DNA of 37,651 bases from an uncultured Eggerthellaceae bacterium (lineage in GTDB: Bacteria > Actinomycetota > Coriobacteriia > Coriobacteriales > Eggerthellaceae): NCBI GenBank assembly GCA_934670115.1, contig CAKUOV010000023.1, positions 1 to 37,651 of the forward strand, written 5' to 3'. The number at the start of each line of letters is the position of its first letter. Position 1 is the first letter of the stretch. This document shows positions 16,061-24,697 of this stretch, piece by piece. The notes beneath the pieces are model-generated. The model did no database searches, was not told where the DNA came from, and saw only the letters and a program-made list of their open reading frames with translations. Made by a program: the position numbers and the translations under genes.

Positions 16061-17866
16061 ATGGCAACAGATTTGAATCATATCAGAAATTTTTCCATCA
16101 TCGCCCACATCGATCACGGTAAATCGACCATTTCGGACCGCATCCTTGAGCTTACGGGCACGGTTGCGCACCGCGATATGAAAGAGCAGCTGCTTGACTC
16201 TATGGATATCGAGCGTGAGCGCGGTATTACCATTAAAAGCCAGGCGGTTCGCGTCGAATATACGGCCGACGACGGCGAGGTCTACCAATACAACCTTATT
16301 GACACTCCGGGTCACGTTGATTTCACGTACGAAGTTTCTCGCAGCTTGGCAGCGTGCGATGGCGCGGTATTGGTGGTTGATGCAACGCAAGGTGTTGAGG
16401 CGCAGACGGTGGCAAATGCTATGCTCGCCATGAATTCCAATTTGGAGATTGTGCCGCTTATCAACAAAATCGATCTTCCTTCCGCTGATCCCGAGCGCGT
16501 GCGCGCTGAAATCGAAGACGCTCTGGCAATTCCCGCCGATGATGCCGTTTTAGCAAGCGGCAAAACGGGCGAAGGCGTCCATGATCTGCTCGAAGCCATT
16601 GCGTACAACATTCCCGCACCAACCGGAAACGCCGATGCGCCGTTGAAAGCGCTCATCTTCGACTCGTATTTTGACCCGTATCGCGGTGTAGTTGCGCTCA
16701 TTCGCGTTGTAGACGGTCAAGTGAAAAAAGGCGACCGCATTCTTATGCTGGCAACGGGAACCGAGACGCTTGTAGAAGAAGTGGGCGCACGTCGCCCCGT
16801 TGAAACTGCGTTGCCAGCGCTTTATACCGGCGAAGTAGGATACCTGGTTACGGGCTTGAAATCCGTCAGCCAGGTAAAAGTGGGCGATACTATCACGCTT
16901 TGCTCGAATAAAACCGCCGAGGCGCTGCCAGGATACCGTGAAGCAAAACCCATGGTCTTTACCGGCCTGTTTCCCATTGATAACGACCAATACGAGCCGC
17001 TGAAAGAAGCGCTTGAGAAGCTGGCGCTCAACGACCCTGCCTTGGTATGGGAGCCCGAAAAATCGCATGCGTTGGGATTCGGTTTCCGTGTTGGCTTTTT
17101 GGGTCTTTTGCATATGGAAGTCATCAAAGAGCGCTTGGAGCGCGAGTTCAACCTGGATCTTCTGGCAACGGCTCCCAGCGTTGAGTATCGCGTGCATCGA
17201 CAGGGTGGGGAAGTGCTCTCTATCCGCTCTCCGCAGGAAATGCCTGATCCAAGTGAAATCGATTTCATTGAAGAACCGTTCCTAAAGGCGAAGATTATGG
17301 TTCCGCCCGATTTCGTGGGCGCCGTTATGGATTTGACGGTAAGCCGCCGCGGTCAATTCATCAACATGAATTACCTGTCCAGCACCACCGTCGAGTTGAT
17401 TTGGCGCATTCCGCTGTCGGAGCTTATTATGGATTACTTCGACAAGCTGAAGTCCTACACGAAGGGCTACGCGAGCCTTGATTACGAATTCGAAGACTAT
17501 TTTCCCAGCGAACTGGTTAAACTTGATATCCTGCTTTCAGGCAAACCGATTGACGCGCTGTCGTTTATCGTGCATAAGGACAAAGCGTATGATCGCGGGC
17601 GCGTGTTGGCGGAAAAGTTGAAGAGCATCATCCCGCGCCAGCTTTTCGAAGTGCCCATTCAGGCGGCAATCGGCGGTCGCGTGCTCGCGCGCGAAACGGT
17701 TAAAGCTAAGCGCAAAGACGTTTTGGCGAAATGTTACGGCGGCGACATCTCGCGTAAACGCAAGCTTTTGGAGAAGCAGAAAGAGGGCAAAAAGCGCATG
17801 AAGGCCATCGGTAACGTTGAAGTGCCCCAAGAAGCATTTATGGCAATTTTGAAGGTGGATGACTAG
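16061..17866 (+). CDS. lepA: Elongation factor 4 (LepA)
   Basis: 601 residues from the ATG at 16061, the standard length; the frame is open to 15932 but the extra residues are not family-like and lie over the promoter. LepA is a ribosome-associated GTPase linked to translation under stress and to 30S maturation. Seen: G1 AHIDHGKST (15-23), DTPGHVDF near 81, NKID (135-138), the EF-G-like domains and the LepA-specific C-terminal domain ending with KKRMKAIGNVEVPQEAF. AAGGA lies about 15 bases upstream of the ATG, rather far. dusB follows by 6 bases. Confidence 0.95.
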   Translation: MATDLNHIRNFSIIAHIDHGKSTISDRILELTGTVAHRDMKEQLLDSMDIERERGITIKSQAVRVEYTADDGEVYQYNLIDTPGHVDFTYEVSRSLAACDGAVLVVDATQGVEAQTVANAMLAMNSNLEIVPLINKIDLPSADPERVRAEIEDALAIPADDAVLASGKTGEGVHDLLEAIAYNIPAPTGNADAPLKALIFDSYFDPYRGVVALIRVVDGQVKKGDRILMLATGTETLVEEVGARRPVETALPALYTGEVGYLVTGLKSVSQVKVGDTITLCSNKTAEALPGYREAKPMVFTGLFPIDNDQYEPLKEALEKLALNDPALVWEPEKSHALGFGFRVGFLGLLHMEVIKERLEREFNLDLLATAPSVEYRVHRQGGEVLSIRSPQEMPDPSEIDFIEEPFLKAKIMVPPDFVGAVMDLTVSRRGQFINMNYLSSTTVELIWRIPLSELIMDYFDKLKSYTKGYASLDYEFEDYFPSELVKLDILLSGKPIDALSFIVHKDKAYDRGRVLAEKLKSIIPRQLFEVPIQAAIGGRVLARETVKAKRKDVLAKCYGGDISRKRKLLEKQKEGKKRMKAIGNVEVPQEAFMAILKVDD

Positions 17867-17872
17867 CTCGGC

Positions 17873-18904
17873 ATGACTACTTCGTTTTACCGCGACCAGC
17901 TGCAATGCTTTCTTGCTGATAAGAAAGTGATTTTAGGTCCCATGGCGGGCGTGACCGATACGGCAATGCGAACGCTGTGCTTGGAGCAGGGCGCTGATAT
18001 GACGTATACCGAAATGGTGTCGTCGAAAGCGCTTTCGTTTGCGAACGAAAAGACGCAAAACTTGCTCGATTTAGCGCCGGGCGAAGAAAAAGTTGCCGTT
18101 CAGCTGTTCGGGCATGAGCCGCAAACTATGGCACGGCAAGCAGCCTGGGTTGAAGAGCGTCTGGGCGATGCTCTTGCGTACCTTGATGTGAACATGGGCT
18201 GTCCGGCACGCAAGATTTGCACGAAAGGTGACGGATCTGCCCTGATGAACAGCCCTGCGCTTGCCGCGGAAATCGTGCGCGAGATGGTTGCTGCGGTTGA
18301 TCACGCGGTGACGGTGAAATTCCGCTGCGGCTTCTACGAGGGCGAAGAGACAGCCGTTGAATTCGCGCGTTGCATGGAAGACGCGGGAGCTGCCGCCTGT
18401 GCGGTGCACGGAAGGTTTGCGCAGCAAATGTATCGGGGTACGTCCGATTCGGGCGTAATCGGACGCGTGAAAGCGGCCGTGAACATTCCCGTCATTGGAA
18501 ACGGCGATGTCAAGAGCGGAGAAGATGCGCAGCGCCTGTTTGCAGAAACATCGTGCGATAGTGTGATGATAGCACGTGCCGCCCAGGGTAATCCTTGGAT
18601 ATTCGCGCAGGTCAAATCGGTGTTGCATGGAAACGATCCGCTTGCGTTGCCCAGTGCCCAAGAACGAATCGACATGGCGCGCACGCATGCACGCCTGCTC
18701 TCGCAACGTGAAGGTCGCAATATCTGCCGTATGCGCAAGCATGCCATGTGGTATATGGCGGGACTTCCCGGCGCCAGTACTGCCCGCGCGCGCATTAATT
18801 TATGCACGACTCTCGAGGATTTCAACGAAGTATTTGATGAGCTGCTTGAGAAAACGAAACAGTATCAGATGGTGCAAGCGTCAAAAGAAGGTGCTCTTAT
18901 CTAA
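17873..18904 (+). CDS. dusB: tRNA-dihydrouridine synthase (DusB family)
   Basis: 343 residues. Dus enzymes use FMN and NADPH to reduce uridines in the tRNA D-loop. Seen: the TIM-barrel start LGPMAGVTDTAMR, the catalytic cysteine in NMGCPA (Cys110), the KFRCGF strand, and the GNGDVKS and ARAAQGNPWIF phosphate-binding segments of the FMN site. Length and motifs fit the DusB branch common in Gram-positive bacteria; the exact uridine modified is not shown by sequence. It is 6 bases after lepA and probably cotranscribed with it. Confidence 0.9.
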   Translation: MTTSFYRDQLQCFLADKKVILGPMAGVTDTAMRTLCLEQGADMTYTEMVSSKALSFANEKTQNLLDLAPGEEKVAVQLFGHEPQTMARQAAWVEERLGDALAYLDVNMGCPARKICTKGDGSALMNSPALAAEIVREMVAAVDHAVTVKFRCGFYEGEETAVEFARCMEDAGAAACAVHGRFAQQMYRGTSDSGVIGRVKAAVNIPVIGNGDVKSGEDAQRLFAETSCDSVMIARAAQGNPWIFAQVKSVLHGNDPLALPSAQERIDMARTHARLLSQREGRNICRMRKHAMWYMAGLPGASTARARINLCTTLEDFNEVFDELLEKTKQYQMVQASKEGALI

Positions 18905-18967
18905 TGGATTCGCTTAGCCGGAACCGTTTGCGTTCTGCTGTTTGCCTTGCAGACAAGGAGTAACGAA

Positions 18968-20080
18968 ATGCCCCACGATCCCTATAAAGCGCTCTATCTT
19001 CATCTTCCGTTCTGCGTGAAGAAATGTAACTATTGCGACTTCGGCTCGCGCGCCATCAGCGCAGATGCGCCCGAAATCGATACTTACGTTGAAGATCTTG
19101 TGTTCCAGATTCGCCGTGCTTCAAAACAGGGGGAGCTCGCCAACATCGAAACGGTCTATCTGGGTGGCGGCACGCCCAGCCATGTGGGCATTGCGCGTTT
19201 GTCGTCGCTTCTGTATGCAATTTCTCATTTCATGCGGCTTGAGCCCGACATGGAATGCTCCATGGAGGCAAATCCGGAAAGCATCAACGATCGCTTGATC
19301 AACGACATTTGGGCGTTGGGCGTGAACCGACTCTCCATTGGAGTGCAAAGCTTCGACGATGATGTTCTTGCCCTTTTGGGACGCGCGCATTCTGCGCACG
19401 ACGCTTGCGTGGCGGTTCGTACCGCCAAGGAGCGTTTCGATAACGTGAGCGTTGATTTGATGTGCGGAATCCCGGGGCAGTCGCTTGAATCGTTTGAGGC
19501 ATCTGTCGCTCAAGTTATTGACCTGGGTGTTTCCCATGTGAGTGTCTACCCGTTGACTATTGAGCCAGGCACCGCGTTCTATCACGATGTGGTGACGGGT
19601 GCGCTGGAAGAGCCCGACGATGATTGCGAAGCGCAGCATATGGAGCGCGCTGAAAAGCTTCTGCGTGCCGCAGGCTATGAGCGCTATGAAGTGGCAAGCT
19701 ACGCGAAACCGGGTTTTGAGTGTCGGCACAACACTGCTTACTGGACGGGCGTTCCTTATCTGGGATTGGGACGAAGCGCTGCGACGATGACGCAAAATAG
19801 TGAGCGACGCATGCGGAAGAAAGACGGTCTGATAACCGATGATTTGAACGCATCCCAAATGCGCGCAGAAGATCTGATGCTTTCCATGCGTATGGCACAA
19901 GGTGTTTCGCTGGAAGCGGTGAAGCAAGCTCAAGGGCTTCTGCCGCGCGTGCACGAAACATTCGACGAGTTATGCGCATTGGGGCTTTGCGTCTGCGAAG
20001 GCGGGCGTTATAAGCCAACGAAAAAAGGGTGGCTTTGCGGAAATGAGCTGTACGGGCGCATTTTCGACTTAGCACCGTAA
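18968..20080 (+). CDS. hemW: Radical SAM heme chaperone HemW (coproporphyrinogen III oxidase-like)
   Basis: 370 residues from the ATG at 18968 with AAGGAG (18955-18960); a TTG at 18947 is less likely. HemW is a radical SAM protein thought to insert heme into target proteins; it was long annotated as oxygen-independent coproporphyrinogen oxidase. Seen: CxxxCxxC (Cys16, Cys20, Cys23) followed by Asp-Phe, lacking the extra CxC cysteine of true HemN, then YLGGGTPS, LSIGVQSF and DLMCGIPGQ. No heme synthesis genes lie nearby. It follows dusB with a 63-base gap. Confidence 0.88.
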   Translation: MPHDPYKALYLHLPFCVKKCNYCDFGSRAISADAPEIDTYVEDLVFQIRRASKQGELANIETVYLGGGTPSHVGIARLSSLLYAISHFMRLEPDMECSMEANPESINDRLINDIWALGVNRLSIGVQSFDDDVLALLGRAHSAHDACVAVRTAKERFDNVSVDLMCGIPGQSLESFEASVAQVIDLGVSHVSVYPLTIEPGTAFYHDVVTGALEEPDDDCEAQHMERAEKLLRAAGYERYEVASYAKPGFECRHNTAYWTGVPYLGLGRSAATMTQNSERRMRKKDGLITDDLNASQMRAEDLMLSMRMAQGVSLEAVKQAQGLLPRVHETFDELCALGLCVCEGGRYKPTKKGWLCGNELYGRIFDLAP

Positions 20081-20152
20081 AAAGAAGTATGATTTTACAG
20101 CTTCAAGCTGGCTGCAGTGCGCGAATCAAACGAAATGAATTTGCGAAATGGT

Positions 20153-20182
20153 AACGGTTCATCAAATATGGGGTGAACCGTT
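20153..20182 (+). repeat. Perfect 9-12-9 inverted repeat upstream of hrcA
   Basis: AACGGTTCA (20153-20161) and TGAACCGTT (20174-20182) are exact reverse complements with a 12-base spacer. It ends about 20 bases before the extended -10 of hrcA, over the -35 region. It is not CIRCE in sequence or spacing. It could be an operator or a weak hemW terminator; only a poor T-run (TTCTT) follows. Confidence 0.6.
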
Positions 20183-20201
20183 CTTGCTGAAATGACAGTG
20201 C

Positions 20202-20210
20202 TGCTACAAT
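20202..20210 (+). promoter_or_regulatory. Candidate hrcA promoter, extended -10
   Basis: TGCTACAAT (20202-20210) is an extended -10 box about 45 bases upstream of the hrcA ATG. The -35 region is weak, as expected for an extended -10 promoter, and is overlapped by the right arm of the inverted repeat ending at 20182. Confidence 0.6.
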
Positions 20211-20255
20211 AAGGCAGTTTGGAACATTCATATACTCGTATAGAGGGGAGGGAAC

Positions 20256-21272
20256 ATGCTTTCGGATAGGCGCCAGCGCGTTTTAAGCGCGCTTATTGAA
20301 GAATACGTCTCATATGCTCTGCCCGTTGGCTCCCGAACCCTTATCGAGCGCTATCCTTTGGGCGTGAGCTCTGCTACGGTGCGCAACGAGCTTTCAAGGC
20401 TGGAAGATGACGGCTATTTGCTGCAGCCTCATACGTCGGCAGGTCGTATTCCTACCGATGCAGGTTATCGTGCGTTTGTGGATGACTTGATTGAGCGCGA
20501 TCTTGTTCCGCATGACAATTCTTATGCTCACGTTGTCGAAGAGCTTGCCAAGACATCTTCTGAGCTTGATGACTTATTCCAGCAGGTTTCGCTGCATCTG
20601 TCTCGATTCACGGACTGCCTTTCGGTTGTGCTTGCACCCGCGCTTTACGACTTCCGCTTGAAGCAGATTTCGCTTGTTTCGCTTTCTGCCACGCAGTTTT
20701 TGTGCGTGCTTGTCACTGAAGATGGCGAAGTCCTTAATCGTCATGTTCATAGTGCGTATGATATCGATCCCGAGGATTTATCGCGTGTGCAAGTTTATCT
20801 GAACCAGGTCATGTGCGGACGTTCACTTCACAAGCTTGAGCGCGGGCTTTCAGATGCTATGGGTGCGGCGCTTCGCGATCCGCTTGTTTCGAAATGCACG
20901 AACGAGATTCTGGCCTGCTTGCATGAAGGTTCAGGCGTTCGAGCGCACAGCTTGGGAATGAGCTCTCTTTTGTCTAAGCCGGAGTTTTCGCATTCTCGGT
21001 CTATTATTCCCGTGATGCACATGGTGGAAGACGATGCTATGCTCCTTGAGATTCTTGACCGATGCGTTGCTGCCGGTCAAAGTGATATTCCCGCGGTAAG
21101 CATTGGAAGCGAGAACGAATCGGAAGATCTTTCGGGCGTGTCGGTTGTTGCGGATAAGTTCGGCACGGGTCCTCATCAGGGCATTGTTGCGGTGATCGGT
21201 CCAACGCGAATGGATTATTCTCGTGTTGTTGCGGCCGTTCGCTGTGCGCGTGATGCGTTGTCTGAGAGATAA
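20256..21272 (+). CDS. hrcA: Heat-inducible transcription repressor HrcA
   Basis: 338 residues, normal for HrcA. It usually represses chaperone operons by binding CIRCE operators. Seen: the N-terminal winged helix with VLSALIEEYVSYALPVGSR and SSATVRNELSRLEDDGYL (recognition helix region), HTSAGRIPTDAGYR, and a C-terminal domain ending with IGPTRMDYSRVVAAVR. GAGGGGAGG precedes the ATG. dnaJ follows 86 bases later. I find no CIRCE match upstream of hrcA or dnaJ, so its targets must lie elsewhere or use a different operator. Confidence 0.95.
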   Translation: MLSDRRQRVLSALIEEYVSYALPVGSRTLIERYPLGVSSATVRNELSRLEDDGYLLQPHTSAGRIPTDAGYRAFVDDLIERDLVPHDNSYAHVVEELAKTSSELDDLFQQVSLHLSRFTDCLSVVLAPALYDFRLKQISLVSLSATQFLCVLVTEDGEVLNRHVHSAYDIDPEDLSRVQVYLNQVMCGRSLHKLERGLSDAMGAALRDPLVSKCTNEILACLHEGSGVRAHSLGMSSLLSKPEFSHSRSIIPVMHMVEDDAMLLEILDRCVAAGQSDIPAVSIGSENESEDLSGVSVVADKFGTGPHQGIVAVIGPTRMDYSRVVAAVRCARDALSER

Positions 21273-21274
21273 TG

Positions 21275-21303
21275 CTTACAATGATTGTAATAGCGCAGAT
21301 AAT
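21275..21303 (+). promoter_or_regulatory. dnaJ promoter overlapped by a 7-1-7 palindrome
   Basis: TTACAATGATTGTAA (21276-21290) is a perfect palindrome of two 7-base arms around one base. It matches the architecture of Fur-family boxes and differs from the Bacillus PerR box at one symmetric position per arm. It overlaps a candidate promoter: CTTACA (21275-21280) and GATAAT (21298-21303), 17 bp apart. Binding there would block RNA polymerase, giving dnaJ its own control separate from hrcA. Confidence 0.6.
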
Positions 21304-21358
21304 TTGAGTAGATACAACATAAGTAATTTTGAACTGAAAGTTTGTAGAAAGGTTTGTA

Positions 21359-22492
21359 ATGGCTGCTGATCTGTATGAGGTCCTTGGTGTTTCTAAGGAC
21401 GCAACGGATGATGAGATTAAGAAAGCATTTCGTAAAAAGGCGCGTCAGTTCCACCCCGATGTGAATAAAGAGCCCGATGCGGAAGAAAAATTCAAAGAGA
21501 TAAACGAAGCGTACGATGTGCTTTCCGATCCTTCGAAGCGCGCTCAATACGATCGTTTTGGATCGATTCCGGGCGCTGCGGGCGGCAGCCCCTATGGCAA
21601 TGGCGGCTTCGACATGGACGACATGTTCGGTGGCTTTGGCATGGGCGATATTTTCAGCAGCTTCTTCGGTGGTTCTGCAGGCGGACGCACAACAGCCAGC
21701 AAGAATGGCCGCGATATGGGCGTGGGCCTGCGCTTGACTCTTGAAGAAGTGGCTACGGGCATTAAACGTGAAATCGTGTACGACCGCTTGGCTCCGTGTC
21801 CTGATTGCGCGGGAACCGGTTTAGGCGAAAACGGTCGCGAAGTCACGTGCACGAACTGCAACGGTACGGGTCGCGTTACCAGTGTCCAGCAAACGTTTTT
21901 GGGAGCTATCCAGACCGCTTCTACCTGCCCCAAATGCAATGGCATTGGCAAAACGGTTGAAAATCCCTGCCCTGAATGCGAAGGTCAGGGACGCGTTCCC
22001 GATCGTCAGCGCGTGTCGGTGGATATCCCTGCCGGTATTCGCGATGGCCAGCAGCTGCGCATTTCCGGTTATGGCGAAGCAGGCATGAACGGCGCTGCGG
22101 CGGGCGATTTGATTGTGACGTGCCGCATTCAAGAGCATGAGTTCTTTGAGCGCGATGGAGATAACCTGCATGCGCGCGCGAATATTTCCTTCATCCAAGC
22201 TATTCTTGGCGCTGAAATTGAAATCAACGGTATCAAGCCCGATGAGAAGGTCAAAGTGCGTATTCCCGAGGGCTGCCAAAACGACCAAGTCGTGCGGGTG
22301 CGCGGCTTTGGCATGCCGCGCCTGCGCTCCGAGAATCGTGGTGACTTGTATGTGCATGTTGGCGTTGTCATTCCCAAGAAGGTAACGAAACACCAGCGTG
22401 AACTGCTTGAAGAGTTGGCCGAAGATATGGGTGAAGACGTTGCTGCGCCGCGCTCCACCCTTGAAAAGCTTCGCGACGTTTTTGGCGGTTAG
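21359..22492 (+). CDS. dnaJ: Chaperone protein DnaJ
   Basis: 377 residues, a full type I DnaJ. It delivers unfolded proteins to DnaK and stimulates its ATPase. Seen: the J-domain with HPD (32-34), a Gly/Phe-rich segment (about 75-105), the zinc-binding region with four CxxCxGxG repeats (about 147-210: CPDCAGTG, CTNCNGTG, CPKCNGIG, CPECEGQG), and the two C-terminal substrate-binding domains. AAAGG lies upstream of the ATG. It is not next to dnaK or grpE here, so it may be a second DnaJ or the chaperone genes are dispersed. Confidence 0.96.
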   Translation: MAADLYEVLGVSKDATDDEIKKAFRKKARQFHPDVNKEPDAEEKFKEINEAYDVLSDPSKRAQYDRFGSIPGAAGGSPYGNGGFDMDDMFGGFGMGDIFSSFFGGSAGGRTTASKNGRDMGVGLRLTLEEVATGIKREIVYDRLAPCPDCAGTGLGENGREVTCTNCNGTGRVTSVQQTFLGAIQTASTCPKCNGIGKTVENPCPECEGQGRVPDRQRVSVDIPAGIRDGQQLRISGYGEAGMNGAAAGDLIVTCRIQEHEFFERDGDNLHARANISFIQAILGAEIEINGIKPDEKVKVRIPEGCQNDQVVRVRGFGMPRLRSENRGDLYVHVGVVIPKKVTKHQRELLEELAEDMGEDVAAPRSTLEKLRDVFGG

Positions 22493-22495
22493 TCC

Positions 22496-23314
22496 ATGTC
22501 GCTTCCTCATTATTTCCTTCAAGAGCAAATCATTTCTCGCGAAAAGCAGGAGTGCTTTGCTCTTGCTTTGTCTGCGGACGATTTGAAGCATATGAAGGTC
22601 GCACGCGTTGCGCCGGGCGAGCATATTGCCGTGGTTGACGCGTCAAGCGATTATTTCGAGTGCGAGCTGGTAGATTACGAAGCGGGCGCGCCGCTGGTGC
22701 GCATTTGCCAAAAACTCGACGGCGCACGGGGGATTCCGCACGTAACGCTTGTTCAGGGGCTTGCGAAGGGCGAGAAAATGGAGCTTGTCATTCGCCATGC
22801 TACCGAGCTGGGCGTTGAGACCTTCGTGCCGCTTAAATGCCAGCGATGCGTTATGAAGCTCGATGACAAAAAGGCAGCCGACCGCGTTAAGCGCTGGAAT
22901 GCCGTGGCGAAAAGTGCAGCTATGCAATCGGGGCAAACACGTCTTTCACGGGTAGATGTACCGGCGACTATCAAGCAGTTTGTCGCATCAGCCGCTTGCT
23001 ATGACGCTCTTCTTGTTTGCTGGGAGGAAGCTCCTACTTCCCAACGTATTTCGGACGCTTTGACGACCCTTGTTGAGAAGTGTGGCAGGCGTATTGCAGA
23101 TTTGAATATTGCTGTTGTGGTGGGTCCCGAAGGCGGGCTTGCGTCTGATGAGGTTGAGCTTCTTCTTTCTTGCGACAATGCGCACCTTGTGTCGCTGGGT
23201 TCTTCTATTCTGCGTACGGAAACTGCAGGAATCGTTGCGCCGGCCTTGGTTTTATATTCTTTGGGCCAGCTGGGCGGATGCATTCTTGAGCGCTCGATGG
23301 GAGAGGCGCATTAA
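22496..23314 (+). CDS. rsmE: 16S rRNA (uracil-1498-N3)-methyltransferase
   Basis: 272 residues. RsmE methylates N3 of U1498 in 16S rRNA using S-adenosylmethionine. Seen: an N-terminal PUA-like domain (about 1-75) and a C-terminal SPOUT fold with LVQGLAKGEKME, GPEGGLASDEVELL and the knot motif LGSSILRTETA, typical of the family. It starts 3 bases after dnaJ and overlaps mtaB by one base. The dnaJ-rsmE-mtaB order is common in Gram-positive bacteria. Confidence 0.93.
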   Translation: MSLPHYFLQEQIISREKQECFALALSADDLKHMKVARVAPGEHIAVVDASSDYFECELVDYEAGAPLVRICQKLDGARGIPHVTLVQGLAKGEKMELVIRHATELGVETFVPLKCQRCVMKLDDKKAADRVKRWNAVAKSAAMQSGQTRLSRVDVPATIKQFVASAACYDALLVCWEEAPTSQRISDALTTLVEKCGRRIADLNIAVVVGPEGGLASDEVELLLSCDNAHLVSLGSSILRTETAGIVAPALVLYSLGQLGGCILERSMGEAH

Positions 23315-24606
23315 TGCTTTTTCATATGGTAAACCTTGGCTGCAAAGTAAATAAAGTTGAATCGGATTCGTATGCCGCGCAGTGTCTTTCTGCGGGCCTT
23401 GCCGAAGGTTCGCTTGAAGCAGCAGATTTGATTGTGATAAACACGTGCGCCGTAACGGGCGAGGCCGAAAAGAAAACGCGCAAGACGGTACGCCATGTTT
23501 GCAATAAAAACGATCATGCAAAAGTGCTGGTCACCGGCTGTTCAGCAGCACTTCATGCCGATATTTATCAGGAGATGTCGCCCCGCATCGTCGTTTTAGG
23601 GAAGGCGTTTACCGCGGAGTATCTGAGCGACTTGCTTCGAAGCGATTCGGAGGACAAGAGCATTTTCCAGCAGGAAAATGCTCAATCTGTTGCTGCTGTA
23701 CCTGTTTTGCCGGTCGGTGAAGGGTTCCGTACGCGTGTTGGCATTAAAGTGCAAGACGGATGCAATAACGAATGCACTTACTGCATTGTTCATGTGGCAC
23801 GCGGCAAGGCAACAAGCCGCCCAACACAGGAAATCATTGATGAAGCGCGCGCTTATAGCGCCCTTGGGGTAAAAGAGCTTGTGCTTACCGGTATTAACCT
23901 GGGTTCATACCACCAAATCTACCAGGGAAAACCAATCGATCTTGCAGGTTTGCTTACGCTTCTTCTCCAAGAAACGGAAAACGTTGATTCCATGCAGACG
24001 GATGCGCAGTGCGGCAACGCTGAGCTTGCGCCAGCGCCGCGTTTTCGTATTGGAAGCGTGGAACCCATGGATGTAACCGACGAACTTATCGACGTGATGG
24101 CGCGCGCGAACGGACGCATTTGTCGCCATCTGCATCTTCCGTTGCAATCGGGTTCGACTGATATTCTTGCACAAATGAACAGGCCCTACACTGCAAGTGA
24201 TTTTCTTGGGTTGGTTGATAAGCTACGTGCAAACATACCTTCGGTTTCGCTCTCAACTGATATCATCGTTGGATTTCCGGGCGAGACTGAGAACGACTTT
24301 CTCCAGACTTGCTCCGTTGCGCAGGCGTGCTGCTTCAGCAAAATCCATGTTTTCCCTTATTCGAAAAGGGAAGGAACACCTGCAGCCCAACGTGCGGATC
24401 AGATAGCGCCATCAATTAAGACGGAGCGCGCCGCGCGTTTGCGTAATTTAGGCGATAAGCTGTCGCATCGTGATTTCGAAAGCCGAACGGGAACCACCGA
24501 ATGGGTGCTCATCGAATCGAACGGCACGGCAATGACGGAAAGCTATTACAGCGTTTCTTGCGATAAGGCGTGTGAGCCGGGTTCGCTGATTCCGTATTTA
24601 TTCTAA
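23314..24606 (+). CDS. mtaB: tRNA t6A37 methylthiotransferase MtaB
   Basis: 430 residues. MtaB adds a methylthio group to t6A37 in tRNA using two 4Fe-4S clusters and S-adenosylmethionine. Seen: the N-terminal cluster domain with NLGCKVNKVESD, NTCAVTGEAEKKTRK and the third cysteine in VTGCSA, a radical SAM motif GCNNECTYCIV, GSVEPMDV and HLPLQSGS. The GCKVN form of the first motif favours MtaB over MiaB or RimO. A perfect 11-bp inverted repeat (23658-23683) falls in the linker between the N-terminal and radical SAM domains. The start overlaps the rsmE stop (TAATG). Confidence 0.92.
   Translation: MLFHMVNLGCKVNKVESDSYAAQCLSAGLAEGSLEAADLIVINTCAVTGEAEKKTRKTVRHVCNKNDHAKVLVTGCSAALHADIYQEMSPRIVVLGKAFTAEYLSDLLRSDSEDKSIFQQENAQSVAAVPVLPVGEGFRTRVGIKVQDGCNNECTYCIVHVARGKATSRPTQEIIDEARAYSALGVKELVLTGINLGSYHQIYQGKPIDLAGLLTLLLQETENVDSMQTDAQCGNAELAPAPRFRIGSVEPMDVTDELIDVMARANGRICRHLHLPLQSGSTDILAQMNRPYTASDFLGLVDKLRANIPSVSLSTDIIVGFPGETENDFLQTCSVAQACCFSKIHVFPYSKREGTPAAQRADQIAPSIKTERAARLRNLGDKLSHRDFESRTGTTEWVLIESNGTAMTESYYSVSCDKACEPGSLIPYLF
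23658..23683 (+). repeat. Perfect 11-bp intragenic hairpin in mtaB
   Basis: GAGCATTTTCC (23658-23668) and GGAAAATGCTC (23673-23683) are exact reverse complements with a 4-base loop. They encode part of a variable interdomain linker (SIFQQENAQ). No T-run follows, so it is not an intrinsic terminator. Confidence 0.65.
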
Positions 24607-24641
24607 GAATCACCTGATAAGACCGCTTTCCTTGTGGGACG

Positions 24642-24650
24642 TGGTACAAT
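24642..24650 (+). promoter_or_regulatory. Candidate ybeY promoter, extended -10
   Basis: TGGTACAAT (24642-24650) is an extended -10 box 48 bases upstream of the ybeY ATG, in the 91-base gap after mtaB. No -35 box is evident, as is usual for this promoter type. A GAAAGG lies about 15 bases before the ATG, rather far for a ribosome-binding site. Confidence 0.55.
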
Positions 24651-24697
24651 TTCGCCCATAAACAAACAGGCAATGCGAAAGGCAGATTGCATACGTT

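Noticed and set aside
18968..20080. True oxygen-independent coproporphyrinogen III oxidase (HemN)
   Set aside because: The cysteine motif is CxxxCxxC followed by Asp-Phe, without the extra CxC cysteine of HemN, and no heme synthesis genes are nearby.
20081..21358. CIRCE or HAIR operator near hrcA and dnaJ
   Set aside because: No TTAGCACTC/GAGTGCTAA or CTTGAGT/ACTCAAG pair is present; only other inverted repeats are found. TTAGCACCG at the end of hemW is a chance partial match.
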